Shown in pieces: positions 34,531 through 45,643 of a DNA stretch of 64,000 bases. The notes under the pieces were generated by a model. That model saw nothing but the letters and a program-made list of their open reading frames with translations, made no database searches and was not told where the DNA came from. Position 1 is the stretch's first letter. Each line of letters starts with the position of its first letter. This stretch comes from Thelephora terrestris (Eukaryota > Basidiomycota > Agaricomycetes > Thelephorales > Thelephoraceae). Made by a program: the position numbers and the translations under genes. The stretch covers positions 248,001 to 312,000 of the forward strand of contig WIUZ02000017.1 in NCBI GenBank assembly GCA_015956445.1, written 5' to 3'.

Positions 34531-36921
34531 TTACATCCAGGGGGGGACGATCCCGCCCGGAGGCACGACCCACGGTTCCGCCGAACCGTATGTGGCCGGA
34601 GAGATCCTCCCGTTGGAAATCCTGCGGAGAGCCCAAGGGAGAGAGTTTATCACGATGTAGGAACCAACACCGGCGATGACCCCATAGGCGATGCTGAGTT
34701 GGCCGGGTAGACCGGTGATGTTGGTAAGATGATGATTCCCATCAGCCGACACGAATCAAACAACAGAAAGGATGCGAGCTCAACTTGAATGACAATGGTG
34801 TTATGATGATGGTCAAAAACGCAGGAACAGAGTCCCCAATGTAGTCCCAATTGATCTCGCGGACGCTAGCGACGTCAAAAACGAGATAATGAGTATCCTG
34901 TGCTCGCGTTATCTGCGGGAAGCCATGGGACCACACACTTTCTTATCATTAGGGATCCTACAATGACGAGGGCTCCTCCGGTAGCCCATGACGGGATGGA
35001 GGCAAAGATTGGGGCAAAGAAGAGAGAGACAAGGAACATCAGGCCGGTCACGACGGCCGTTATCCCCGTTTTTCCGCCCTCTGAGGCGACCTTATCAGCC
35101 TCACGTAGAAGTGCGATATTTAGCGATACACACCTGCAATACCAGTGGCCGATTCGATGAACGCAGTCACCGGCGAAGTGCCGAGAAGGGACCCAATGGT
35201 GATCGTGATCGCATCGACGCAATATGCCGACGTCGATCCCTCGAAATCCAGAGTGACAGGATCCCTAAGGCCCGCAAACTTTGCCATAGAGTACAGGGTA
35301 CTGTTCGGAACCGTCAGACGTGTGTCCTAAATGCACTTGAGAGGAGAAAGTATACCCAGTCGTGTCTAAAATAACCGGACGTCAACGCTCGCTTCTGTGT
35401 ATATTTGTTGCACACTCACCAAGAATATCGACATAGAGCATGGTGATCAGAGCATACCATACCCTGTGGTTTCCATAAGCACCAAACTACAAAAACGGTC
35501 AGATAATGGTCCTCAGGCGTGGGATATCCACTCACGTTGATCACGTTGGCGACCTTCTTCAGAGGCTTGAACGCTACGACCTCCTTGAAGAAATTAAACG
35601 CGGAATCTCCTGCTTCGGTGTGAGGAAATAACGTGACCGGAGTTGACCTAGGCCAACTGATGATGGAAACGAGGAAAATTCCAATCAGGATCGCCCCTCG
35701 GATGCGATACATCATCAAATGGACGGTCAAGATGCTTAAAATACCCATCAACAACCGAGCCTCGAGGCGGCATGGTTTGGGACTTACCCTCCGGCGAAAA
35801 TTCCAAGCCACATGGTAGGGTTTTGCATAACGTGGCTGGCACAGTATCCGGGTAAACCGTCGACGAAATCTTGACGACGACATCAGTAGCGCGTGGAATG
35901 AGAGGCTTGGATGACATACATTCCGCGGTGCAACCACCCAATCCCACGAAATTCGCGGTGTCTCCCCCGATGACCCCCAGTCCGGTCGGTGCTTGGGCTC
36001 TGCGTCGGTAAACGCGTTAGATTGCATGGGAAATGTGCCGCTCACAAAGGCCAATAAACGCGATGAGCAATCCAATTCCGGCCCCCACGGCCATGACGAG
36101 CGACTGAGGCATAAGCCGCGCCAACCATTGCCTTACTCCCAGTAAGGACAAAACGAAGAAGAGAATCCTGTGTTAACCCACAACGTAAAAACCAACGATC
36201 ATAGATCAAAACTAGGACAACTCACCCTTCCATGAACACCGCACCCATCGCCTCTTGATAAGTCATCGGGCCAGATCCGTGATATCCGACAATCGAGTAA
36301 GCCAACTGTTCCCAAACGACATCCGTGAGAAGAGCGTAGCGGAGTCGATTAGGGGTGTACGTTAAGTACTTACGTATGCATTCAGACCAAGCCCTGGGGC
36401 TAAGCCTACGGGTAGGTTCGCGACAATACCCATAGCGGCAGACGCTAGGGCAGATATGGCGGCGGTGGTTGTGATTAATTCGCGGCGCAGTTCTTCGACA
36501 CAGGCAAGATAGACAGTATCCCCAGTACAGAGGTCGTTTGTTGAACAAACGCATGTACCTCCACTGTCAGAGAGGATGGACGCATTCACAGATACCTATG
36601 CAGGCGATCAGTGACATCGCAAGTCTGCTGTGGTTGATGACCGACAATGTATGCCATAGCAGCCTACATTGACGCGGTTCAGTTCAAGAGATTCATCACA
36701 TGAATCACTCCAGAGACTTACCCAAGTCGTAAGCCCCGCGCGAATTTCGGTCTGTGGGGATTCAGAATAGTCCCTACAGCAGCGAACATTTCGTCGTGAC
36801 TCACTGTGAAGCGGGAGCCAACTCTCTCTTTGGGATGTCCGCATCCCTCGAGGCGGAACCAGGTACCCACAGGAGACAACGCAACAGCGGCGTTAATCCT
36901 GTCAACGATGGTGACCGACAT
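34531..36921 (-). CDS. AzgA-type guanine/xanthine permease (NCS2/AzgA family)
   Basis: Fifteen exons on the minus strand: 36921-36805, 36751-36722, 36663-36646, 36595-36374, 36305-36226, 36167-36046, 35997-35916, 35835-35788, 35734-35536, 35486-35420, 35365-35356, 35300-35134, 35080-34939, 34865-34785, 34693-34531, giving 515 aa. Family marks: [135 protein letters not shown] and the closing [10 protein letters not shown]. AzgA proteins import adenine, guanine and hypoxanthine by proton symport at the plasma membrane. Exons of 18 nt (AAMAYI) and 10 nt (DTTG) are needed for an open frame. The C-terminus is short and may continue in an unassigned exon. Confidence 0.9.
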
Positions 36922-38546
36922 TGGATGTAACCTCAACTCCGATCTCAAGGGCTAGGCGAAATAAACGAGCGGGGGGACACCTGAGAAAAGGGGGTGAATG
37001 AGAGGGTGAAGATAGTCCACAGCCTCTATTTGTAACCACGGCGCCCCCGCGCAAGAGTTGTATTGTGTAGCTGGAACCCGGGCATGTGCAGCGCAGAGCC
37101 GTATGTAATGACCGGTGCAACAAGGCGACGAGTTGACCGGGCGGAGAGTGGCTGATGGCTAAGGCGCTCAGTTGGTGGTTCGGCTGGCGACATGAATAAA
37201 GGCCGCTCCATTCCCCGGAATCGTTGACGAATGGTTCACGCGATAGAGATGCGAAAGAATCATGCTGTTGGTCCTGACCCGATCAATTCGCCACTAGGTC
37301 GTCCACCGCCACCCCCGATAAGTCAGCCACGGAGGGTAGAGAGCACGGAAGCAGAAGCGTCTTACATGCAAATGTCAAATGTCAAACCCTCAAGAAAGCG
37401 GCAACCGAAAGCTTGACTGCTTCATTGCCCTAGCCACCTTGCCCGACCGAAGACTGCTATCTGTTGACGTTATTTCTGGTAACTCGGGCGAAATGCGAAT
37501 GGTGCCGTTTGGGGAAGTCCCTTGGCTGTTCAGTACTCAGTCGGAGGAAGTTTGGGAACAACGTGGTCAACATCGACGGACGTATTGCTTTTGAATCGGT
37601 ATCGACGGTCAGGTATCGTCTGATACGGCGTGATCAGATTTTCTGATTGCGAATACACAACCTCTTCCTGAGGTTCGGAAGGCACCAATTGGGGACCGGA
37701 GGACGGGGATCGAGGAGTGGGTCCACCCCCTTTCGATCACGTTGCAGTTTCTCCGAGCCGATACCCGTCAGACGTCGACCGTTCTCAACATTTCAAAGAG
37801 CAGTGAAGCACAGTTGATTGGATGGTTTGGGGGTCATTCCTCTTTTCTGTCTGAGGTCACTGGATGAGCTCAATTGAGGAATTAAGTACGCGATGGCCGA
37901 GACCTATGAATGTAGGAATTAGTGCGGGTGGAGTGGTTGCAATGTATTCTAAATCACACGTATGGGTAAACTCCAGAGGATAATAGCAGGCCCGCGTCCT
38001 AATATAGAGAGAGGTTCGCGATCATCTACTTGAGCGTTGTGTGAATGGGATTGGTAGCCCAGACGAAGCCCATGTTGATGGACTTCGTTCAGCGCCTCAG
38101 ACCATTCATCCTCGCCAATTGTGGTTTAACCGCGCTCTGACCACCCACCACTGCTACGAGCCTCCTCGGGTAGCCTGTTGGTCTCCGTACAGCGCTCCAG
38201 CCGCCCGAGTTCCTTTTGGTTCACGGTGGCGGTCCTCATCACCCCCTACGAGCGTTAGTGAGGATAAGGCGATACAATGGGCAACCAAGATCCTGGTCTG
38301 CGGGATCGAAGAGGTCCAAACCACCCAATCTTCGATCAACCGGATGGACTCGTCTTTTACATGTGCCTGGCGCTGCACCACAGCGATTCGCGACGAATGG
38401 ATAATCCTTGACGAACAGTACTCGTTGCATCGCCCAGCATCAAAGAGCCGAGCGCACGACAAGTGACAAAGCATCGTTTATTTGAAGTTCCGAAGTGCAC
38501 AAGAAAAAGTCCATTGATGTATTCGTATTAAGGCGCCCCATATCCT
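36922..38546. other. Intergenic, 1.6 kb
   Basis: Upstream of the permease (minus) and downstream of the glycopeptide gene (minus). Several open frames of 60-140 codons overlap on opposite strands around 38.0-38.5 kb without domain or splice support. No gene is called. Confidence 0.45.
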
Positions 38547-39389
38547 TTAACAGAAGGTGATGACGAGGTTGACATTGTCCACCTGACCTGCGGAGAATTT
38601 TACAAGTCAATCGAGGAACTGATTGACGCAAATTTTTCCTTACAGGCGACTTGAACCCAAGTGTCCATCGGGTGACGGAATGCATACGGGCAATTTTGAT
38701 TATTGCCTTCGGCATAAAAAACGTTAGTCGTCCGAACACGATTCGATACGATCCAGAATTCGCTCACAGGTGTGACCTTGGCCGTCGCAACCGTTCTTGT
38801 AACTGAAACCGGTGGAGGTGGAGAAAGTGTGGCTATAGAGGAAGCTCCTTCAATTTCCATGCCAAGAGAGGTTGTCCGGAAAGCTCACGGTGGGATGAGG
38901 GTGAGGTCAGTGCTAGAACCACAGCCGGGGCACGTCGGGTTCTTCAAGGTCGTTTCGACGGTAGTGCAATGATCGCCGTTTAAACCGCAACTCCCTGCGC
39001 CGGAGATGTCAAGAATCACTCATTATTTGAACCGGAGGTGGTATGATATCTTACCGGTCTGGAGGTAACTGTGTACAACGTACGACGGTCAGCAAAAGAA
39101 CCTCCCCAACGTATATTGACTCACGCGATGGCTCCGATGAGGGGACCGTTCGAAGTATAGGACCCGCCAGTGGAGAGGACCTGCCCCTTCTGAGAGATCA
39201 AGGTAGGAATACCATGCTTACACCTTTGGGGATAGCCCTATGAGTTGGGAATCTTCTCAAGGGTTGCGGCGCTGTGACTAACTTGTTGTTAAATGAGACC
39301 ACGTGCTTCTCTGCGGTGAGGATGGTTTCGGCGGTGACACACGCCACAATGAGGGCGAGTACGGCAAAGATCCTGTACAATGCGTGCAT
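38547..39389 (-). CDS. Secreted cysteine-rich 'glycopeptide' family protein
   Basis: Seven small exons on the minus strand: 39389-39283, 39223-39125, 39068-39055, 38994-38889, 38832-38768, 38706-38644, 38587-38547, giving 164 aa. The N-terminus MHALYRIFAVLALIVACVTA is a signal peptide. The mature part follows the family pattern seen in many Agaricomycetes: VSFNNKC..GIPTLISQ, GQVLSTGGSYTSNGPL, AYLQTGSCG.NGD.C, VETTL, SSTDLTLIPP, FSYKNGCDGQG and the end VDNVNLVITFC. About eleven cysteines suggest a disulfide-bonded extracellular protein; the FNN(K/R)C opening recalls thaumatin-like proteins, but homology is not shown. One exon is 14 nt. Function unknown; the family is often annotated simply as glycopeptide. 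Confidence 0.85.
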
Positions 39390-40015
39390 GATGAGTTCGT
39401 GGAGAAAGTAATTTCCTTCGCCCGGAAAACGTCGAGGTTTTATACCACTCGACCCGAGCGACGCCGAGGAGCTGGGGCTCGCCCGAAATAAACAGCTCCA
39501 CGGTTCCCGGGGAGAAACTTTCGCGTCGCTGAGAACCAGATAAGATGTCATCATATATTAGTGCCGTCCTGTCAGGTTTCCAAACAAGGGGCCATGTGCA
39601 TGAGCACAGGGAGTATAAAGGCGGGGCCTCGGGATAGAGTATGGATGTACGCACTCCATCCTTGGCAAACTCAGAGCCTTCGTCGTCCATCGGAGACCGG
39701 TTAGGGTGATGCTGGAGTGACGTAGGTCCGGGGAATATACAGCACAAGCGATTTCAGGCCAGCGTCATCAGGGACGAATCGGCGAATCGCCTGCGCGAGC
39801 CGATCGTTCGTGAGGGTCCGCGGCGGAGAGCGAAACGTCCTCCGTTCCGGAAATGATGGCCGCTGATGGTTGAATTATGAACAACGCTCACTACCCTGGA
39901 GTCTGGTGGGAACTACTCATTGATCCGCCGGAATACGGAGTTGGCCCCACGCCCGAGTCACGAATCTCATAATATCCTGCCCTCCCCGTCGACTCTGAGC
40001 TTCACTGTGCCCGCG
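39390..40015. other. Intergenic between divergent genes
   Basis: 625 bases between the secreted glycopeptide gene (minus) and eIF2B-delta (plus). No coding signal. The stretch must hold both promoters; GTATAAAGG at about 39612-39620 is a possible TATA element, some 220 bases from the glycopeptide start. Confidence 0.4.
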
Positions 40016-41671
40016 ATGAGTTCGGAACAACCACACCAGACACCCCAACAGGGTCGCGAGTCTTCTCAACCCCTCCGATCTCCAAAAACCATGACGAAAG
40101 CCGAAAGACGAGAGTTGCAGGAGAAACAACGGGCCGCCAAGGCCTCTGCGAAAGCTTCGGGACAGGCAAACAAACCTGCGACAAAACAGCCTGAGGGTGG
40201 CGGAGAGAAGTCGTCTGGGAAGCCGAGTGGGAAGCAGGGCTCTGGCGGTGGTCCGAGCACGCAAGCCCAGACTCTCCATCAACGGAGAGGTTCGAGGGTT
40301 GGCGGAGATATCCCTCGACTTGGTGGGGGACCTGGTGGAAACATCGTCTCTGATCTTTCTTCAAGGAGCATCAACCCTCGCGGTGTCAGGATCTTCTCGC
40401 ATTTCGGTTTGCAGCAAAAGTCCGGGGCTGGCAAGGGCTTGATCCACCCTGCAGTTGTGCGACTTGGTCTCCTTTTCTCCAACTTTCAGATCACCGGCGC
40501 AAACGCGCGTTGTCTCGCGACACTTATAACGTTCAAACATGTGCGGATTTTACAATTCGCTGTGATTTCGCTTTCGCGCTGACGCTGATCGCGGTCCAGG
40601 TAATTCAAGACTACACTACTCCCCGGAACAACACTCTGACCCGGCATCTGATGAACCATCTATCGGCTCAGATCAGCCATCTTGTTGCTGCGAGGCCCAT
40701 GTCCGTGACCATGGGCAATGCCATTCGGCAGCTCAAGGTAGAAATTAGTGGTGTAGACATCGACCTACCGGAACAAGATGTAAGCCATTTTCACGAAGGT
40801 GTATTGTCCACTGATGGAATGGCTGTAGGCTAAAGAGTCGCTGTGTGAAAAAATAGACAACTATATACAGGAAAGAATCACTGTCGCGGGCCAGGTCATT
40901 GCCCAGTCGGCGGGATTCAAGATAAAAAACGGGGACGTACTTCTGACATACGCTCGGTGTGTGCGGATGTAACAACCGTCGTCGGAATCCGCTCATTTCG
41001 AAAACCAGGTCATCCGTAGTCGAGCAAGTACTTTTACAGGCCCACAAAGAGGGCAAGAGTTTCTCTGTCTACGTCGTCGACTCAAGGCCAATGCTAGAAG
41101 GTACGCTTTGCTATCTCCTGCAGAGCTTGTGGGGCTGAACCCCTTTGCAGGGAAGAAACTTCTTGCCGCTCTCACGTCAGCTGGGATTCCCTGTACATAT
41201 CTCCTCCTTTCTGCGATTGGTTCCGTTATTGCTGAGGTTTCGACGGTCTTCATCGGTGCTCACTCCCTCCATTCAAACGGGGCCGTGCACTCACGAGCAG
41301 GGACCGCCCTCGTTTCGATGATGGCCAAACAACATTCAATACCGGTCGTCGTTTGCTGCGAAACGTACAAAATCTCGGAAACGGTGCAGTTGGACAGTTT
41401 CACGAAAAACGAGCTGGGTATGCAGATTTTGCACGCATTCGACGGAGTCCTGATCATCACCGCAGGTCCGATGAACGGTGCCTTTTCCATATTCCCGATT
41501 TCGATACCGCGCGAGTCGCTAGCCACGGAGAATACGGCCAACTTGGAGATCCTGAACCCGTTATACGATCTGACCCCACCGAGGAATATCACCGCGGTGG
41601 TGACCGAAGTGGGAGTGATCCCGCCGACTTCGATAGGCACGATTCATATGGCCCTCGGAAGGATGATCTAG
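40016..41671 (+). CDS. GCD2: Translation initiation factor eIF2B subunit delta (Gcd2)
   Basis: Six exons: 40016-40540, 40600-40779, 40829-40956, 41009-41100, 41151-41417, 41466-41671, giving 465 aa. The N-terminal 100 residues are Lys/Ala/Gly-rich and disordered (MTKAERRELQEKQRAAK), as in Gcd2. The regulatory fold follows: HPAVVRLGL, VIQDYTTPRNNTLTRHL, GDVLLTYARSSVVEQVL, VYVVDSRPMLEG, CTYLLLSAIGSVI, VFIGAHSLHSNGAVHSRAGTA, VVVCCETYK and LNPLYDLTPP...VVTEVGVIPPTSI. It is part of the regulatory core of eIF2B, the GDP-GTP exchange factor of eIF2, which senses eIF2-alpha phosphorylation. The last intron (41418-41465, 48 nt) is stop-free and a multiple of three, so unspliced RNA would also encode a protein. 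Confidence 0.93.
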
Positions 41672-42700
41672 GGTTTGGTTCAGTCCGGCGGCCATTACAT
41701 CGACCGTGGAGCGCGGGCAGGAATGGCACCACGGGGCCGTTGAAGAAGACGTATGCTGGGTGGCGTGAAGTAGTTGTTTTGAACGTGTGCTCATGTGGAG
41801 AATGTTGCACGTACGTCGGTGCAACTTGTCCACATCCACCGCCTGTGTACGTACCCACATCTTTGACGGCCAATAGTCTAATTGTCGGTCGGGCGGTACA
41901 TGGTAAACGATGGGGGATGCGCGATCGCATCCCTGACGGGATAAACATGAGGTATGCTCACCATGCCTATATATTGATCAAGGCCAGGAGTAGGAGTATG
42001 CATAACAGTGTCGATGGGTGACGTTCGAAACAAGACAACAGATCTCCCAGTTGATATATTCCGCGGGAGAACTGGACTGAAGTTGAGTAAAGTTGCCCGG
42101 TTGCACCGGTATTCCCCGATGTGGCCACCTCCGAATTCGATGATGTATGGATATGCGACTACTCTTCTCGTGTTCAGTCTGGAGCTGAGGTGTGACGTGT
42201 GACGAGCTGGCCTACCCTCCCCGGAACATTCCTGGCAATCCAGGTTCAAGGCAAGGTGAGCGGGATACCATGACCAGGCTCGTGGCCCCGTTGTGGAGGG
42301 ACCTGACACGATGCGTCAAGGCAGGTGCCGGTGACCAATTGTTGTCCTCGATGTGATTGCATTTTAACCTACCTCACAGCCTCTGCGTGTTCCGGGCGCG
42401 TATACGAGAGATCTAGATCGAAATGCAGCCCAACTTGATCGACTTGATCGATGCTTCAGGCCAACAGCTTTCCCAAGGAGGCGCATCCTTGAATTTATCC
42501 TCCCTCCTGTCATCAGTCACGATGACGGGGTCCATTCAAATCGAGGTGCAATCACCTCAATGTTGCCGATATAAATTGGGTACTATAAATACTTGAGCTT
42601 GAACGTTGGATTGTGGTGGGCACTCTCTCTTCCTTTCTCCCTCCTCAACCCTGCAGCTCTCTTGCGGAGGCCTCGCCTGGCCTAGCGAAAAGAATCCAGG
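41672..42700. other. Intergenic, 1.0 kb
   Basis: Downstream of eIF2B-delta and upstream of the second DUF6533-like gene. Open frames on both strands between 41.35 and 42.3 kb are mostly shadows or lack any family pattern. Confidence 0.45.
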
Positions 42701-44392
42701 ATGTGTACCATTGTCGACACAGATGTTTTTGTGTGCCCGGTGCCAGAGAACCCGGGTGAACTGCTCATTTTCGTTAATCCCATGGTGCAGAATGTTCGTC
42801 CTGTCACCGGCATGGAACTCGGCCAAAAAACTGAGCCAAATCCCAGTGCGTCCAGATCAGTGGAGCCGCTTTAGCACTCTACGATTACTTCCTCATGTTT
42901 AATGACGAGGTACGGAACAGAACCTAACCTTCCACCACTTTCTGACCTTTGGCGTTTTCCCTTGAAAGATTCGATACGTTTGGAAAGGTCGCAAGTCCTG
43001 GTGTTCGTCCTGTCGTTCATGCAACATCCACAGGTGGCTGACAAACGAGTGCATGGACAGTATTTTGCATATACATATTGGTGCGTCCTCCGGATCAATG
43101 CTCCTTTCGAGGGTCCTCAACACCGCGCTTGACAGTACCGCGCCCTTCTTATCGGGTATCACTCTTGGCGTGTGTTTGTTATCATAAACACTCTGCCTCC
43201 GTGGGATTCCGATTATTATAACGTTAGTCGAACGAGAAATGCCATCCAAGCACACTGACACCGTTTACAGAATCGGTAAGCGTTTGGGCTGACGTCTGCT
43301 GAGGTCAAGAGACTGATGCCCATATCCTCAAGACATTATGTCGATACTCATTTCATCCAACCGATCCTATTCGCAGCTTTCTTGTTCTTTTCAGATATCT
43401 TTGTCACGCTGAGGTACGCCGCATTTCTCCAAATCACCGACCGCCTACTGTAATTTCGCCCCAGGATATATGCAATATCTTGCAGAAACAAGATATTCAC
43501 GACCTACATCGCGGCCCTGGCAATAGCGAGATTGAGCACATCTCTCACTTTGGTTGGCTTTAGCGATGAGTTGGTCGATAGCATATTGGTAATGTGCTCC
43601 CCCTCGCGCCGATCAACGCTTCTCAAGTTGTGCTTTTCTAAGGACAGTCCGTGGTACAAGATCGCCACGGTTTCGGTTGGTACTGCACTCGGTACGCAAT
43701 TGCAGAAGGATACGGCTCAATGCTGCTCACAAAGAATGCACACGTAGAGATTTCTGCGTTCGCAATCATCGTTTGGTACACCTACCGTAACAGGGGCATG
43801 CTCAAGTTTCTGCCGCTTGTTCGCACGATCGTGATGCAGGCCGGCGTATGGTTCATCGCCATTGTCGTCACGCAGATATATGTCCAAGCTTCCCTCCGCT
43901 CCACTTACTCTAGATTTTTTGTATGGTCATTCGCTCGTTTCCCGCAAAACGTCGTGATCCGCTAAGCTTGGTTACCACAGCTTTATTCTAGGGAGCCAAC
44001 TTTGTTTTCGTGAGTGCACAGTTATTGATAGTAGGGGTTGGATCGCTGACACATTCCCCTTGGGTGAAGTGTATATGGCCTGTGCGTTGTATCAGACACC
44101 TACACGTTATTACGAATGCAACTGATCTCCATGCTCGCTTACCAGCGTCCTCCCCGTCCTGACACTGCGGTTCGTAATTTCACTGCGAAAGTCAGCGGAT
44201 CCAGAGGGAGGGCAAAAGTGGAAATTGGAACATTTCAGCTCCATGAAATTCGCTAGCAGTCACCCAGCTGATTCGCATGGTTCGGTCGCTCTAGAGAGCT
44301 TCGAAATGGAACCTTTCGATCCTTCATACGGCGAAATGCAAACTCGCAAGACACGAGGTCCAATGGGGGAGATTGCATTGGGAGATGTATGA
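42701..44392 (+). CDS. Second DUF6533-like membrane protein (model incomplete)
   Basis: Evidence comes from ordered fragments on the plus strand: LYDYFLMFNDE | IRYVWKGRKSW around 42870-42995; DIFVTLR (43395-43413) joined across a clear intron to IYAISCRNKIFTTYI (from 43465); AIAEGYGSMLLTKNAHVEISAFAIIVWYTYR around 43690-43790; then hydrophobic helices, and a hydrophilic tail ...MGEIALGDV ending at TGA 44390-44392. This is the arrangement of Agaricomycete seven-helix proteins (YDY..TF..E.., LR.YA...RNK, W.TYR). The start at 42701 and several inner junctions are not resolved, and part of the gene may be degenerate. It resembles the gene at 32.3 kb in type, not in detail. Confidence 0.5.
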
Positions 44393-44643
44393 AGAAACTC
44401 AACGGATATGTACTGGACCGTCTTGGGACGCTTTGTCGTGACAATTCTCTGGCGTGTGCAGTTTGTACAAATCGTCTCGCACGCATGGTAGATGTTCGAA
44501 TACTCACTTAAGCACGAACATTGCGTGTACCCCTTGTCGCGATTCTACTGTCTAACTACGTAGATGACGTAACAGGTGAGTCGTTCAGTGGAGTCGATAA
44601 CTAACAAGGTCAATTATGCGCACGCTTTACAGATGGTACGCAA

Positions 44644-45498
44644 TCACGCTGGCCCCGACGGCTCATCACGGGAGGTCTTTTCCGCGGTTTTCCGTCTGAT
44701 CAGCTGTTTCTCCACCCATTCAAAAACGATATCCGTAGCACGTTCAACGGGATGATCGAACACGAAGGGTAATCCGGGGACGAGCGAGAGGCCGGTGATA
44801 GTTGGACCCCACAACTTGAGTCTGGGGTTCCGCACGTTGGTGAACAGCGGCTTGGAGTATTTGACAGCTGTGTGAATCGTGAAGGCGGGAAGAGCCCTGA
44901 TTGGAAACAAATGGGGATAGGTATCAGAGCCACGTTCTTATCTCGGCACAGGATATCCGGAGACGCGTATACGCACATTGATGCTATTGATTGGAACACG
45001 GCCCGTTTGACCACCAGCATTCCGACACGCGTGGGCTCGGAAAAGTTGGCGGCTTCTATCGGGGACGGTCCCCTTTTGTGCGCCTTGTAGCCTTCGTAGC
45101 CTATATCACTGCGTGGAGAGAAGAAAGCAGAGCGATATAAATAAGGTTCAGAGGCAACGGGACCTATGTGGTGATGCTTACCCGGCCAGATAGAACCAGG
45201 AAAGGCCGTATGCGGCGGTGACGATCCTAGGGGACACGATTGGACGAAATGCTTCCCCAACGTCACTGGTCTAACGTGTGAACTCTACTTTGCGAACGTG
45301 CGAAAAATGCAGACGACGAGGACCACTCACGTAGGCGATGTAACGTGAGCTGGCTCTCAGTGCTGTCCGCAGACGGGCACCGTAGGCCGCATATCGTATA
45401 TCGGATTCTACGGAGTCGACGTCTTTCTTCACCAACGCGTCAATCTCTTCCTTGACTTGTTGAGTTATGCTTTCGTCGTTTGCATTGGTGGAGGTCAT
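44644..45498 (-). CDS. MTP18: Mitochondrial fission process protein 1 (MTP18/MTFP1)
   Basis: Four exons on the minus strand: 45498-45331, 45270-45182, 45108-44977, 44896-44644, giving 213 aa. The N-terminus is acidic and helical (MTSTNANDESITQQVKEEID). The MTP18 core follows: ASSRYIAYTSDVGEAFRP, VTAAYGLSWFYLAGDIGYEGYKA, GMLVVKRAVFQSIASMALPAF, WGPTITGLSLVPGLPFVFDHPVE. The family is an inner mitochondrial membrane protein linked to fission and membrane coupling in animals; the fungal role is inferred. Introns are GT-AG of 60-80 nt, and phases 0, 2, 2 join cleanly. It is divergent from the forkhead gene with 145 bases between start codons. Confidence 0.9.
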
Positions 45499-45643
45499 TG
45501 GAACCGGTGTGACCGTGACACAAAGTCACGCCTGTTCGTTCCTTTCCGTTTTCAGTCAAACTCCCACTCCCAGTCACTTCCGACGCACCGACAGCTTGAA
45601 CACCCGGAGACCGTCGACGACAACGACGACGACGACACCGACG
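45499..45643. promoter_or_regulatory. Head-to-head intergenic region of MTP18 and the FHA-forkhead gene
   Basis: Only 145 bases separate the two starts. The right part carries a GAC/ACG-rich trinucleotide run (CGACGACAACGACGACGACGAC). Shared regulation is inferred from spacing only. Confidence 0.5.

Noticed and set aside
34166-34660. 164-codon plus-strand frame
   Set aside because: Overlaps the last permease exon antisense and has no domain.
38041-38466. 141-codon plus-strand frame and its minus-strand counterpart
   Set aside because: No known pattern, no splice support and overlapping open frames on both strands, as expected by chance in GC-rich sequence.
41418-41522. A 105-nt intron in eIF2B-delta with acceptor at 41522
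   Set aside because: Also in frame, but it would shorten the loop to far below family size; the 48-nt intron fits length and signals better.
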